Shown piece by piece: positions 17,655 through 26,842 of a stretch of DNA of 64,000 bases (position 1 is its first letter; every line of letters starts with the position of its first letter). The notes beneath the pieces were generated by a model. The model did no database searches. It was given only the letters and a program-made list of their open reading frames with translations, and was not told the DNA's origin. Origin of the DNA: Bifidobacterium avesanii (lineage in GTDB: Bacteria > Actinomycetota > Actinomycetes > Actinomycetales > Bifidobacteriaceae). The DNA is taken from the NCBI RefSeq assembly GCF_009299475.1, contig NZ_WBSN01000002.1:124001-188000 (forward strand), read 5' to 3'. The position numbers were made by a program, and so were the translations under genes.

Positions 17655-18335
17655 TCAGGCGTCCCCGCCGAGATGCCGCTTCGCGCAGCGGGCCACCTCG
17701 GCGCTGGCGTCGCCGGCCAGCTTTTCGCGCGTCTCCGCGGGCGTGTTGGGGTTGGCGGCCACGGCGCGGCGGACCATCGAGGAGAGCACCGCGGGGGCGT
17801 CCGGTTCGAGCTCCACGCCCAGTTTGCCGAGGAATTCCAAGGCCTTCGCGTCCGCGTCCGGGCTCTGCGCGCCCTCGAGGCGCATCTTCCACGACGTGCG
17901 CGGGTTGACGAGCGCCGCGTCGCGCACCTCGGGCACCGGGTCCTTGGTCAGGCGCCCGACCAGCCAGTTCTTGTCCGCCGTGTTGGCCGCGACCGCCCGG
18001 CGCACCGACGCCTCCGGGTCGCTCGACAGCTTGACGAGGATGTTCGGGAACGGCATGGTCTCCCCCAGAAACACACGGTCCTCCACGGGGGTGTGCGGAT
18101 TGCCGGCCACCGCCTCGAGCAGTGCCGTGGCGCGGGAGAACGCGGCCTGGTCGGCGCGGTCCGGCAGCGGGGTGCGCGCGAACTCGCTCAGCTCGGACGG
18201 GTCGGTCGAGTGGCGCAGGCGCTCGTAGGTGACGGTGAGCGGCTCGAAGTCGTCGGGCAGGGTGTCGTCGTCGTGCTGCTTGGCGGTCGGCTGCGCGGCC
18301 GGCTGCGCGTTCGGCTGGGGTGCGGAATCGGTCAT
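17655..18335 (-). CDS. Variant leucine-rich-repeat-like protein
   Basis: A 226-residue protein of unknown function. After a Gln/Pro/Ala-rich start it has four to five helical repeats with the pattern VRRAVAANPNTPAETREKLA, resembling HEAT or variant leucine-rich repeats that mediate protein-protein contact. No signal peptide or membrane segment is visible. Starts at 18347 or 18335 are both possible and ribosome sites are weak. It lies between malQ and a YigZ-like gene on the same strand without a clear functional link. Compare the related motif in the protein at the right edge of the window. Confidence 0.8.
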   Translation of the reverse strand: MTDSAPQPNAQPAAQPTAKQHDDDTLPDDFEPLTVTYERLRHSTDPSELSEFARTPLPDRADQAAFSRATALLEAVAGNPHTPVEDRVFLGETMPFPNILVKLSSDPEASVRRAVAANTADKNWLVGRLTKDPVPEVRDAALVNPRTSWKMRLEGAQSPDADAKALEFLGKLGVELEPDAPAVLSSMVRRAVAANPNTPAETREKLAGDASAEVARCAKRHLGGDA

Positions 18336-18387
18336 GCCATCCAACATACCGCCCCCGCTGGCCTTGGCTCCGCTCCGGCCGCTCCCG

Positions 18388-19053
18388 CTACTCCAGCGGC
18401 ACGGGCCGGTTGACCATGTCGAGCGGCTCCGGCGCCACGGACGCGTTGAACGCCTCGGTCACGCGCGCCTCGAAGCGGTCGCACGCCCCGGCCGGCACCA
18501 CGGCGACCATGCTCACGGTGTCCGTGTACGACTCCTCGGTCGCCCGCCCGTCCACGGACGCCAGAATCTGCTGCAGCCCGCCCAGCTGCGGGTAGGCGAC
18601 GGTGACGCGGTAGCGCCGGCACGCCTCGATGCGCGCGAGCCTGCCCGCCTTCACCGCCAGCGACGCGGCCGACGAGTACGCGCGCACGAGCCCGCCCGAG
18701 CCGAGCAGGATGCCGCCGAAGTACCGGGTGACGGCGATGGCCGTGTCCGTGAGCCCGCCCTGGCGCAGCACGTCGAGGATCGGCTTGCCCGCGGTGCCGG
18801 ACGGCTCGCCGTCGTCGCTCATGCGCTCGGACTGCCGGCCGTCCGCCCCGCCGCAGATCGCCGCGTACGCCACGTGCCTCGCCTTGGGGTGCCACTCGCG
18901 GATCGCGGCCACGAAGGCGAGCGCCTCGTCGAGCGAGTCCACGTGGCACGCGTCGCCGATGAACTCCGACTTCTTCTCCACCAGCGCGTCGTGTGCCGGA
19001 TCGTCCGATGCGTTGAGCAGGGTGAAGATCTGCGGTCCCGTGTTCGCGCCCAT
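18388..19053 (-). CDS. YigZ/IMPACT-family protein
   Basis: A 221-residue member of the YigZ/IMPACT family (UPF0029), conserved proteins linked by homology to translation regulation or proteolysis but without a settled bacterial role. Family motifs visible are KKSEFIGDACHV, ARHVAYAAICGG, DDGEPSGTAGKPILDVL and VTRYFGGILLGSGGLVRAYS. The start ATG 19053 is two bases after the stop of the upstream hydroxyacid dehydrogenase gene, implying translational coupling. Confidence 0.92.
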   Translation of the reverse strand: MGANTGPQIFTLLNASDDPAHDALVEKKSEFIGDACHVDSLDEALAFVAAIREWHPKARHVAYAAICGGADGRQSERMSDDGEPSGTAGKPILDVLRQGGLTDTAIAVTRYFGGILLGSGGLVRAYSSAASLAVKAGRLARIEACRRYRVTVAYPQLGGLQQILASVDGRATEESYTDTVSMVAVVPAGACDRFEARVTEAFNASVAPEPLDMVNRPVPLE

Positions 19054-19055
19054 CG

Positions 19056-20075
19056 TCAGGCCACCACGTGTTCGGGCGCGCCGGCGTAGAACGCGCGGAT
19101 CGTCTCGGCGTTCTGGGCCGCCACGTTGTCCAGCGCGCGGGCCGTCTTCCACGCGGTGTGCGGGGTGGCGACCACGTTGCCGAGCGCGAGGATCGGGTCG
19201 TCGGGCGCAAGCGGCTCGTGGTCGTACACGTCCACGCCGGCCTGCACGTCGCCGCACGAGAGCCGCTCCACCAGCGCGCCGGGGGCGATGAGTTCGGCGC
19301 GGGCCGTGTTGATGAGGATCGAGCCGGGGCGCAGCAGGTCAAGCTCGCGCGGGCCGATCATGCCGCGCGTGGCCTCGTTGAGCGCGAGGTGCAGGCTCAC
19401 CACGTCCGAGGAGGCGAACAGGTCCGCCAGCGTGGGGACCGACTCGGCGCGGTACCGGGCCAGCAGCGCCGGGTCGGGGTGCCGGCACCACACCTTGACG
19501 CGCATGCCGAGGCCGTCCGCGATGCGCGCGACCGCCTGTCCCACGCCGCCGAAGCCGGCGAGCCCGATCGTCAGGCCCTCCAGCTGCAGCATGCCGCCCT
19601 CGTCGAACCAGTCGCCGGCGTGCAGGCTCGCGTTCTGGCGGCCCACGCGGCGGGCGATCTCGAAGAGCAGGGCGACGGCGTGCTCGGCGACCGAGGCGTC
19701 GCCGTAATGTTCGGCGTTGCACAGCGTGACGCCGAGCTCGCGCGCGAGCGGCACGTTGACGAAGCTCGCGATGCCGGTGCCGCTGAACACGAGGCATCGC
19801 ACACGGCCGGCCATGCGGCGCAGCACGTCGTCGGCGATGTGGAAGCCGGCGATCACGGCGAGGTCGGCGCCCTCGACGCGGCGCAGGAACTCCTTGCCGT
19901 CGGTGATCGAGTCGTCGTACATGCGCACGCGGCACACGTCGTGCAGGGTTGTGAGCCGCTTGCGGTAGGCGGGCACGAGGGCGGGCACGCAGCTGGGCAG
20001 CGTCACCTGCGGCAGGGCGGCGCCGGACCGGGCGGCGTCCGAAACGACGTCCGCGGGAAGATCGATGAAGCTCAT
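19056..20075 (-). CDS. D-2-hydroxyacid dehydrogenase family protein
   Basis: A 339-residue NAD-dependent D-isomer-specific 2-hydroxyacid dehydrogenase (relatives: phosphoglycerate, glycerate and D-lactate dehydrogenases). The Rossmann motif is GLAGFGGVGQAVARIADG near residues 168-185. The substrate Arg lies in NTARAEL, the Glu in VYDHEPLAP and the catalytic His in ATPHTAWKT. The usual NTARGEL Gly is Ala here. The substrate cannot be assigned. It is the first gene of a tightly spaced pair with the YigZ-like gene. Confidence 0.9.
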   Translation of the reverse strand: MSFIDLPADVVSDAARSGAALPQVTLPSCVPALVPAYRKRLTTLHDVCRVRMYDDSITDGKEFLRRVEGADLAVIAGFHIADDVLRRMAGRVRCLVFSGTGIASFVNVPLARELGVTLCNAEHYGDASVAEHAVALLFEIARRVGRQNASLHAGDWFDEGGMLQLEGLTIGLAGFGGVGQAVARIADGLGMRVKVWCRHPDPALLARYRAESVPTLADLFASSDVVSLHLALNEATRGMIGPRELDLLRPGSILINTARAELIAPGALVERLSCGDVQAGVDVYDHEPLAPDDPILALGNVVATPHTAWKTARALDNVAAQNAETIRAFYAGAPEHVVA

Positions 20076-20117
20076 GCGCCCAAGCCTAGTCGGCGGGCGC
20101 GCCCGGGCACGCTGCGC

Positions 20118-21602
20118 TTACTGCGCGGCGGCCTCGTCGGTGATCCGCCATTCGCGCACCACGTTCGGGTCGGCGCCCTTGGCGTACAGCACCTGCCGGA
20201 TGCGGTCGTGCACCTGCGCGTCCTGATCGTCGGTCCAGCACGTGCCGTCGGGATGGTCGGAGGCGATCGGGCACCAGCGGTACAGGCCCTGACGCATGTT
20301 GGCCGTGGGCAGCCAGTCGATGCGGCTCACGCGCCACGACCCGGCGACGCCCTTGCGCCCGGCGAACTGAATGCGCGCGGTGACGCCCTGGTTGTTCACG
20401 ACGCGCTCGGGCGGGGCGCTCACGGTGACCGCGTTGCCGAGCCCGTAGATGATCCACGTGCCGTTGTAGTACTCGATCGGCTGCGCGGAGTGGCTTCCGG
20501 TGCCGAAGATGAGGTCGAACGCGCCCGTGTCGGCGAGCGCGTGCGCCTCGGAGACCTGCCAGTCGTCCGCGTAGTCGATGTACTCGACGACCGAGTGCAT
20601 GGCCACGGTCACCAGATCGGCGCCCTGCTCGCGCGCGGCCTTGGCCTTGGCGACCGCGCGGTCGATGTCCGACTGGTGGTGCGGGTCCTCCTTGCCCCTC
20701 AGACGGTCGACCATCCAGTCCTCGCTCGGCTTGTTGCCGTTGAGCGAGACGGTGCCGGCGATCACCGCGAGCTTGCCGCCGCCGGTGGGCGAGTCGAGCA
20801 CCAGCGGCTTCATGGAGTCCGCCTCGTCGGTGTACGAACCGGTCTGCTTGAGACCCACCTGATTGAGCGTGTCGTTGAGGCGCTGGATGCCGGCGAGGCC
20901 CTGATCCCACGAATGGTTGGTGGCATGCGTGCAGGCCGTGTAGCCGATTTTGGCCACCGCGGCGGCCGTCTCGGGCGGGATGTTGAACGACGGATAGTCG
21001 GCGTACGGGCCGCCGGGCTTGGAGACGGGCGTCTCGAAGTTGCACACAGAGATGTCCGAGGCCTTGAGGTAGCGGGCCATGGGCACGAACAGCTCGGTGA
21101 AGTCGTAGGCCGTGCCGTCCGTGGCGGCGGTGTTCGCGCCGGCGAAGTTGTTCCACAGGCGGGCGTGGAACAGCATGTCGCCGTTGACGAGCAGGGCGAT
21201 GCAGTCGAGGTCCGGGCAGTCCGGGGAGTTGCCGGGGTGGCTGTCCGGCGGGGCGGGCGCGGCGCTGGCACGGCTGAGCTCGGCGCTGCCCCCACCCAGA
21301 CCGGCGCCGTCCGCGCCCGAACCGCCGTTCGAGCGCAGACGCCATGCCACGCCGAGGCAGACCACCAGCGCCACGGCCAGCAGCGCAGCGAGAATGGCGA
21401 CGGCCTTGGAGCGCGCCGTGGAACGGGCCCGGGAATGCGCCTTGGAGCGGGCGCGGGAGCCGGCGGCCATGCCGTCTCGGCCCGGAACCTCCTGAAGCCG
21501 CGGCTCGATCACGGACCCTGGATCGGTCACGGACGGAAACGCGGCATCCCCCGGCTTGTTCGTTCTCTCTCCGGACACCACACGACGACCGCTCTGACCC
21601 AT
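20118..21602 (-). CDS. CapA-like membrane-anchored metallophosphatase
   Basis: A 494-residue protein of the CapA (poly-gamma-glutamate biosynthesis) family. A basic cytoplasmic head of about 65 residues is followed by one membrane segment (AVAILAALLAVALVVCLGVA) and an extracellular metallophosphoesterase-like domain. Conserved points are VNGDMLFH near residue 150, ISVCNFETPVS, CTHATNHSWDQG and VTVAMHS. No other capsule gene is nearby, so a role in poly-gamma-glutamate is doubtful; family members in bifidobacteria often stand alone. The Arg/Ser/Ala repeats before the membrane helix are notable. Confidence 0.88.
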   Translation of the reverse strand: MGQSGRRVVSGERTNKPGDAAFPSVTDPGSVIEPRLQEVPGRDGMAAGSRARSKAHSRARSTARSKAVAILAALLAVALVVCLGVAWRLRSNGGSGADGAGLGGGSAELSRASAAPAPPDSHPGNSPDCPDLDCIALLVNGDMLFHARLWNNFAGANTAATDGTAYDFTELFVPMARYLKASDISVCNFETPVSKPGGPYADYPSFNIPPETAAAVAKIGYTACTHATNHSWDQGLAGIQRLNDTLNQVGLKQTGSYTDEADSMKPLVLDSPTGGGKLAVIAGTVSLNGNKPSEDWMVDRLRGKEDPHHQSDIDRAVAKAKAAREQGADLVTVAMHSVVEYIDYADDWQVSEAHALADTGAFDLIFGTGSHSAQPIEYYNGTWIIYGLGNAVTVSAPPERVVNNQGVTARIQFAGRKGVAGSWRVSRIDWLPTANMRQGLYRWCPIASDHPDGTCWTDDQDAQVHDRIRQVLYAKGADPNVVREWRITDEAAAQ

Positions 21603-22353
21603 AGCGTAACCTTCCCGTTCCTATAACTCTCTGGCACGCCACTCTACTCGCCGCAATACCGCTCCGCCCAATCCCCGACTCACCGCAGCATCCGGGCACC
21701 GCAATCCTCGGGCACCGCAGCACCCGACCGGCGCAACGCACCCGACCGGCGCGGCAATCCGCCCGTTCCCCCACGCAGAGCCCCGCACGCACATCCGCGC
21801 GTCGCACTGCCGCCCATCCGGCAATCCGCCCATTCCCGATGCCTCAAATGCCCCGTACGCGGAGCCGCGCATTGCTTCCGCTGCGACGCGGCGGTCGGCG
21901 TGGTCCGCGCACGCACACCATGCATCCACGCGGGCCGTCGCGATCGCCAAATATGCGCCATATGTTCAACGACACGCACGCTTTGGCGTCATACCGCCAT
22001 TGTGAGCGCTCTCTTTGCGGCCGCCACACCCCTCCCATACAATGACATGAGGAGACAGGCGGACAACGGCGTACCTTCTGTCCCCCTTGCTTGCACGCCG
22101 TTATCGCCTTTGCATTTCATTCTCTTCTTCGACTTGCCCCCTCGGTTTCCTCCCGATTCGCATTCCGAAACCGACGTGCACTCATCGATTCCATTCCCCA
22201 GACGACCCCAACGTCTTGGCCATTGCATCGACGGTCCTTCCCGTCCGGGCGCACCCGAACGCACCCGGACGCACCCGGATTCGCCCGGACGCGCCCAGAG
22301 CCACCCGCTCAGCCCGGCAACCCGATTCATTTTCTCCCCGTTTCATCTCAGTC
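21603..22353. other. Gene-poor gap with degenerate repeats
   Basis: No convincing gene was found in this 750-bp stretch. It contains degenerate proline-codon-like repeats (for example GGCAATCCGCCCGTTCCC near 21751 and GGCAATCCGCCCATTCCC near 21819; CGCACCCGGACGCACCCGG near 22260) and one candidate plus-strand promoter at 22015-22043. Confidence 0.5.
22015..22043 (+). promoter_or_regulatory. Candidate orphan plus-strand promoter
   Basis: TTGCGG (22015-22020) and TACAAT (22038-22043) are spaced by exactly 17 bp. No gene starts downstream on this strand; transcription would run into the structured element at 22354-22665 and antisense to the racemase gene. Confidence 0.4.
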
Positions 22354-22665
22354 ACGCCCCTTTGGAGACTACGTAGCGGCACCAAACTGCGTACTTTCGA
22401 TTTGTGCGGTGGTTTTCGGGCAGTCCCCCGAGTATCCGCGGCGCAGTTTCGGCCATATCGCAATGGGTCTATCCGGCCGGGTCCGCGAAATCAACCGCAC
22501 AAATCGGAAATACAATCCATCTCAACCGCGAAAACTCGTCACAACCGAGCCCAACAGCGTAGTTTCCGCAACATTCGGCAGCTCCGAGGCCAAAACTCAC
22601 TTTCCACGCCGGCCGCATCACCGGCGCAAGGAACCGAAAACACACAAAAAGCCCCGTCCGCACGC
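22354..22665. repeat. Structured intergenic element, family A copy 1
   Basis: About 300 bp matching 26843-27130 at most positions in the same orientation. Stems: GGAGACTACG (22364) with CGTAGTTTCC (22558); AAACTGCG (22384) with CGCAGTTT (22442); a 20-bp stem starting GTACTTTCGATTTG (22391) with its partner at 22494-22513. The second and third stems interleave. No reading frame is conserved between the copies. Confidence 0.8.
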
Positions 22666-22878
22666 AACGACGGGAGCCAAAAGCACGGGTGGAGCGGAAT
22701 CGGACGCAGAGCAATGCCTCTGATCGAATCCTTGCGCTGCGGGGCGCAAGATCCGTCTGACGCCACATTGCGCGCATCGCCGCCACCGGACGGCAACGAC
22801 GGTCATCAGCCCTCAGCCCAGCCGACTTGGGCGGCTTCCGCGCACGGGCGAACATGCCGCCGGAAAGGCCCGCTGCAA

Positions 22879-23574
22879 TCATTCGCCGATGATGCGATCG
22901 ATGAGGGCATTGATGTGGATGTCCATGACATCCATGACATCTACCGGCAGATCGACGCCATCGAACGCCAATGGCAGTTCCGTGCAGCCCAGTACGATCG
23001 CGTCCGCATGCCGTTGCTCGGCCAGCCGAACGGCGATGTCTTCCAACGCCTTCTGCGTCGCCGGCCGGACGATGCCGTATTCCAGTTCCGTTTCGATGGC
23101 CTTGGCTATGCAGCGTTTGTCTGCATCGTCCGGCGTGACAACGTCGATGCCATGCGCCCGGAACGGCCGATGGAAGAAATCGCCGTCCATGGTCGGACCG
23201 GTGCCCAGCAGCGCAACGCGACCGTAATGCCGGCCGACCGCATACCGGCAGGACGCATCCAGCATGCTGACGATCGGGATGGGCGAGCGCCGCGCGACCT
23301 CGTCGAACACCACATGCGGCGTGATGCCCGTGAACGCGGCGAACTCGGCCCCGGCGGCGGCGAGATCGGCGATTCCACGGGTCAGGTAGTCGGCAAGCCC
23401 GTCATAGTCTCCCCGTTTGCAGAAGTCCAACACCTCGAACACGTCCAGGCTTTCGATGCACAGATGCGGGAACCGGCCACGCCCCAGACGCCTGCGCACC
23501 CCGTCGGTGATCTTCTTGTAGTAGATCACCGTGGATTCCGGTCCGGTGCCGCCGATCAATCCCAATTTCCTCAT
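22879..23574 (-). CDS. Aspartate/glutamate racemase-family protein
   Basis: A 231-residue protein of the Asp/Glu racemase superfamily. The start MRKLGLIGGTGPESTVIYYK is the family signature and the second catalytic Cys is present in VLGCTELPLAF near residue 197. The first catalytic position lies in FTGITPHVVFDEV near residue 83. There the usual Cys-Asn-Thr (or Thr-Asn-Thr in YgeA-like enzymes) reads Gly-Ile-Thr, so activity by the standard two-base mechanism is uncertain. The start has AAAGGA. It lies last in a minus-strand cluster with a PhzF-like gene and azlCD, suggesting a role in amino-acid (perhaps D-amino-acid) metabolism. Confidence 0.85.
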   Translation of the reverse strand: MRKLGLIGGTGPESTVIYYKKITDGVRRRLGRGRFPHLCIESLDVFEVLDFCKRGDYDGLADYLTRGIADLAAAGAEFAAFTGITPHVVFDEVARRSPIPIVSMLDASCRYAVGRHYGRVALLGTGPTMDGDFFHRPFRAHGIDVVTPDDADKRCIAKAIETELEYGIVRPATQKALEDIAVRLAEQRHADAIVLGCTELPLAFDGVDLPVDVMDVMDIHINALIDRIIGE

Positions 23575-23663
23575 ATCCGTTTCCTTTCGCGTTCCCGCGC
23601 TTCATCGTGGCCCGCTGATTCGCCAACGACCTGCGGCATTCCCGGTTTCCAGCTCATCGCCCA

Positions 23664-24467
23664 TCAGTCGGGCAGTATGGTCCCCGCGGAGAACAGCGCT
23701 GCGCTTCCGCCAAGGCTGACGCGCCCGCCGCCGACCGTGGCGCGGATGACGCCGCCGCGCGCCGACGCCTGATATGCGACGAGTGAGGGTTTGCCGAGAC
23801 GCCTACTCCAATACGGCAGGATGTGGCAGTGCCCCGAGCCGCAGACGGGATCCTCGGGAACGTTGAGTTTCGGTGCGAACGAACGGGACACGCAGTCGAA
23901 GCCGCCGTCCGGGTCGCCGGCCGCCGTGACGTTCGCCAGCAGACCGGGCAGATTCCTGAGCAATTCCGGATCGGGGTCGAGGCCGCGCACGACCCGCTCG
24001 TCTTCCATCACGCACAGCAGATCGCGTCCGAGCCACGCCTCGACCGGCCGGGCGCCCAACGCCCGTTCCATCGCGTCGGTGACCGGCATGGGCTTGAGGT
24101 CAAAAGCCGGGAAGTCCATCGCGAACACGTCGGCGGCACCACCTTCGCCGCGCCGCCGGGTCACGGTCAGCATGCCGCCCATCGTGCGGAACCGCACCAC
24201 GTCGGCGTCCGGTTCCACGAACCGCAGCACCACGTAGGCGGCGGCGAGCGTCGCATGCCCGCACAGGTCGATCTCGCCGCCGGGCGTGAACCAGCGCAGA
24301 CGCCACCCTTCCGGCTCGCGCACGATGAACGCGGTCTCGGAGAACCGGTTCTCCATCGCGATGTCCGCCATCAGCCCGTCCGAGGGCCAGGCCTTCGGCA
24401 GACACACCGCCGCCGGATTGCCCTTGAACACCCTATCCGCGAACGCATCCACCACATACTGCCTCAT
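23664..24467 (-). CDS. PhzF-family isomerase/epimerase-like protein
   Basis: A 267-residue member of the PhzF family (diaminopimelate-epimerase fold; isomerases acting on amino- or hydroxy-acid-like compounds). Hallmarks: MRQYVVDAFADRVFKGNPAAV at the start, the catalytic Glu in ENRFSETAF near residue 46, GGEIDLCGHATLA and EDPVCGSGHCHILPYW. ATG 24467 was chosen because AAAGGTGA precedes it and the family begins at this point. The gene is 82 bp after azlD and 89 bp before the racemase-like gene, probably one transcript. The true substrate is unknown. Confidence 0.9.
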   Translation of the reverse strand: MRQYVVDAFADRVFKGNPAAVCLPKAWPSDGLMADIAMENRFSETAFIVREPEGWRLRWFTPGGEIDLCGHATLAAAYVVLRFVEPDADVVRFRTMGGMLTVTRRRGEGGAADVFAMDFPAFDLKPMPVTDAMERALGARPVEAWLGRDLLCVMEDERVVRGLDPDPELLRNLPGLLANVTAAGDPDGGFDCVSRSFAPKLNVPEDPVCGSGHCHILPYWSRRLGKPSLVAYQASARGGVIRATVGGGRVSLGGSAALFSAGTILPD

Positions 24468-24549
24468 ACCCACAATCACCTTTCCATCATCCATCGCCGG
24501 ATGCTTATCGCCGTGAATTCCCCCACCGAAGCAGGAAGCCACAAGCCCG

Positions 24550-24888
24550 TCAGACGAACACCAGCTGGACGAGCACCATATACATGATGGTTCCGCCGGC
24601 GACGGACACCAGCATGCTGTGGCGCCATCGGTGCAGCAGCACGATCGTAAGGATCGCGACCGCCTCGGGCACCCCATGGAATCCGGAAAACGGCGACACG
24701 TCCTTAAGCGCGTATACCACCAGCAGACCGGTCATCGCATGAGGCAGCACCCCGCCGAGGTACGTCACGGTCCTGGGCGGCCGACGCGAATCGGGGAACA
24801 GCGCGAACGGCAGGAATCGGGTGAGCATGGTGCCCAGCGAGACCGCCGCGATGGTCGCAACGGCCTGCCATGTGGTCATGGTCATCAT
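24550..24888 (-). CDS. azlD: AzlD-family branched-chain amino-acid exporter small subunit
   Basis: A 112-residue membrane protein with three to four hydrophobic segments, including [20 protein letters not shown]. It matches AzlD, the small partner of AzlC in export of branched-chain amino acids and their analogues. Its ATG at 24888 overlaps the azlC stop (ATGA) behind a strong site (GGAGGGACG), so the two are translationally coupled. Confidence 0.9.
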   Translation of the reverse strand: MMTMTTWQAVATIAAVSLGTMLTRFLPFALFPDSRRPPRTVTYLGGVLPHAMTGLLVVYALKDVSPFSGFHGVPEAVAILTIVLLHRWRHSMLVSVAGGTIMYMVLVQLVFV

Positions 24889-25676
24889 CGTCCCTCCCCA
24901 TTCCGAACGCCATCCGTTCCGTCCGCGTCTTCCAGCCTTGAGCGCAATATCAGGAACGCCGCCAGCATCAGCGCCATGGCCGGAATCATGAACCGGTCCG
25001 GGCCGAACAGCATCAGACAGGCCGCGGGCACCAGCAGCCCGACCAACGCGGGCGCATGGGGCCACGCCGAATCCGCGAGATCCGCAATCGCCGAGCGCGA
25101 TCGGCTTCCGCCGGCTCCCCTCCGATTCCGATCGTCATCCCACTGCCCAAGAAGGATCGACAGGAACAGGGCGGCGAGCACGAATTCGATGCCCGTCGTG
25201 TCGAACGGCAGCACGCCGCCGGCCAGCCAGCCCAGCACTATTCCGCCGAACCAGTAGGAGCGGCACAGGGCCGAGACGAACACCATGAACCAGCCCCGGT
25301 CGACCGATGCCGGAACATGAACGCTTGAATCGATGGCGAACGTCTCGTCGATCATCGTAAAGATCAGGTACGGTTTCCTCCAGCCCAGTCCGCGGAATTT
25401 GCCCAGCATCGACAGGCCATAGAACAGATGCCGCGCATTGACCATGATCGCCAGCAGAAACGCGGCCCACGGATCGAACGCGGACAACAGCAGATTCACG
25501 GTGACGAATTCCATGGATCCGGCGAAGATGACGTAGCCCATGGCCAGCGGGTACACGATCGCAAATCCCTTGGCATGCATGAGCAGCCCGTAGGATCCGC
25601 CGAAGAACAGAAAGCCGGCGGCAATCGGCAGCGTGGGCGGCAGCGCCGCCCGGAACGCCGTGCGCAACAACGCCAT
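24885..25676 (-). CDS. azlC: AzlC-family branched-chain amino-acid exporter large subunit
   Basis: A 263-residue polytopic membrane protein of the AzlC family. Characteristic segments are [36 protein letters not shown] and [12 protein letters not shown]. The start ATG 25676 follows AAGGAAGG. A charged, Arg/Asp-rich loop near residues 175-205 ([17 protein letters not shown]) separates two membrane blocks. The gene is divergent from a LysR regulator with a 15-bp palindrome between them, the usual azlC arrangement. Confidence 0.93.
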   Translation of the reverse strand: MALLRTAFRAALPPTLPIAAGFLFFGGSYGLLMHAKGFAIVYPLAMGYVIFAGSMEFVTVNLLLSAFDPWAAFLLAIMVNARHLFYGLSMLGKFRGLGWRKPYLIFTMIDETFAIDSSVHVPASVDRGWFMVFVSALCRSYWFGGIVLGWLAGGVLPFDTTGIEFVLAALFLSILLGQWDDDRNRRGAGGSRSRSAIADLADSAWPHAPALVGLLVPAACLMLFGPDRFMIPAMALMLAAFLILRSRLEDADGTDGVRNGEGR

Positions 25677-25807
25677 ATCGGAAAGTCCTTCCTTCGTCGA
25701 CGCCCATATGAATTCGTCGAACGGTCCGGATGCGCCGGGCATGTCCGACGGCGGTCATCGTACGCAGGCCGCATACGATAAGTACAATCAACTTCGCTAA
25801 TGAACGC

Positions 25808-25822
25808 ATAAGCAATGCTTAT
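25808..25822. promoter_or_regulatory. LysR-type binding palindrome
   Basis: ATAAGCAATGCTTAT is a perfect 15-bp palindrome of the T-N11-A type bound by LysR regulators. It lies 20 bp before the regulator start and 130 bp before azlC, so it could serve both divergent genes. Confidence 0.7.
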
Positions 25823-25842
25823 AAAGTCTCTATGATGGAATC

Positions 25843-26721
25843 ATGGACAACCGGTATCTCGCCCTGCGGCACATCGTCGAATACGGCAGCTTCTCCGCGG
25901 CCGCCGACGAACTGCGATGCAGCCAATCGGCCGTCAGCCAGATGATCGCCTCGCTGGAAAAGGAACTCGACGTCACCTTGCTCAACCGGCAGCGCGGCGG
26001 ATGCACGCTCACCGAGGAGGGGCGCCAGCTCTACCCGCTCATCGAGCGCTACGTGGAGGATGGCCTGCGCATCCGCGAACGGACCGATGAGATCCTCGGC
26101 CTCGACACCGGCGTAATCCGCATGGGCACCATCGCCAGCATCTCCGCCCACTGGCTGCCCGGACTCATCAGCGGATTCCAACGGCGTCACCCGAACGTGC
26201 GATTCGTACTGCATCAGGGCGACTACACCACCATTCAGGAATGGATCCACAATGGCACCGTTGACTTCGGATTCATCAACCCCGCCGCCGCGCGCGACGT
26301 GGAGACCATCACCATCAAACGCGGCGCCATGCTCGCCGTCCTGCCGCACGACCACCCGCTCGCCGCACTCGACCGCGTGCCGCTGGCCGCGCTCGCCAAG
26401 GCACCCATGATCCTGCTGGAGGAGGGCCACTATTCCGAGCCGTTGGAGGCGTTCGCGTCGGTCGGTCTCAGGCCGAACGTGCGGCTGCGCATCCACGACG
26501 ACTACTCGATCATGACCATGGTCGAGGCCGGATTGGGCTTCAGCATCCTCGCCGAACTCATCCTTCACCGCATCAGCACCAACTACCGTCTCGCCCTACG
26601 CCCCACCGATCCGCCTGTGGACCGCACCATCGCCATCGCCTATGCCGACCGCGGCAGGCTTTCTCTGGCGGCCAGACGATTCATCAGGCACTTGCGGGAC
26701 AACATCGACGCCCTTCCCTGA
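25843..26721 (+). CDS. LysR-family transcriptional regulator
   Basis: A 292-residue LysR regulator. The winged helix-turn-helix spans residues 1-60 (YLALRHIVEYGSFSAAADEL, CSQSAVSQMIASLEKEL) and the effector domain follows, with VIRMGTIASISAHWLPGLI at its start. It is divergent from azlCD-phzF-racemase and is probably their activator, responding to an amino acid. The start is fixed by the helix-turn-helix position; the ribosome site is weak. Confidence 0.95.
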   Translation: MDNRYLALRHIVEYGSFSAAADELRCSQSAVSQMIASLEKELDVTLLNRQRGGCTLTEEGRQLYPLIERYVEDGLRIRERTDEILGLDTGVIRMGTIASISAHWLPGLISGFQRRHPNVRFVLHQGDYTTIQEWIHNGTVDFGFINPAAARDVETITIKRGAMLAVLPHDHPLAALDRVPLAALAKAPMILLEEGHYSEPLEAFASVGLRPNVRLRIHDDYSIMTMVEAGLGFSILAELILHRISTNYRLALRPTDPPVDRTIAIAYADRGRLSLAARRFIRHLRDNIDALP

Positions 26722-26842
26722 GCCGGACCGGACCGAATCGGACCGAAACCGGCCGAGTACGGCAGTACGACCGGGCACGGCGATTCAGCTCGGCAGTCCG
26801 CTTCCGATCCTGCCCGATTCCCGCCACCCTCGCGCCGATCGC

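Noticed and set aside
22047..22376. Small gene after the orphan promoter
   Set aside because: The ATG lies too close to the -10 box to be in the transcript, and the peptide is Pro/Arg/His-rich and not conserved in family A copy 2.
22705..22775. tRNA-Ser-like remnant beside family A copy 1
   Set aside because: A few stretches (GGAC, TTGCGC) resemble the tRNA at 27158-27242, but the acceptor, anticodon and T stems cannot be formed.
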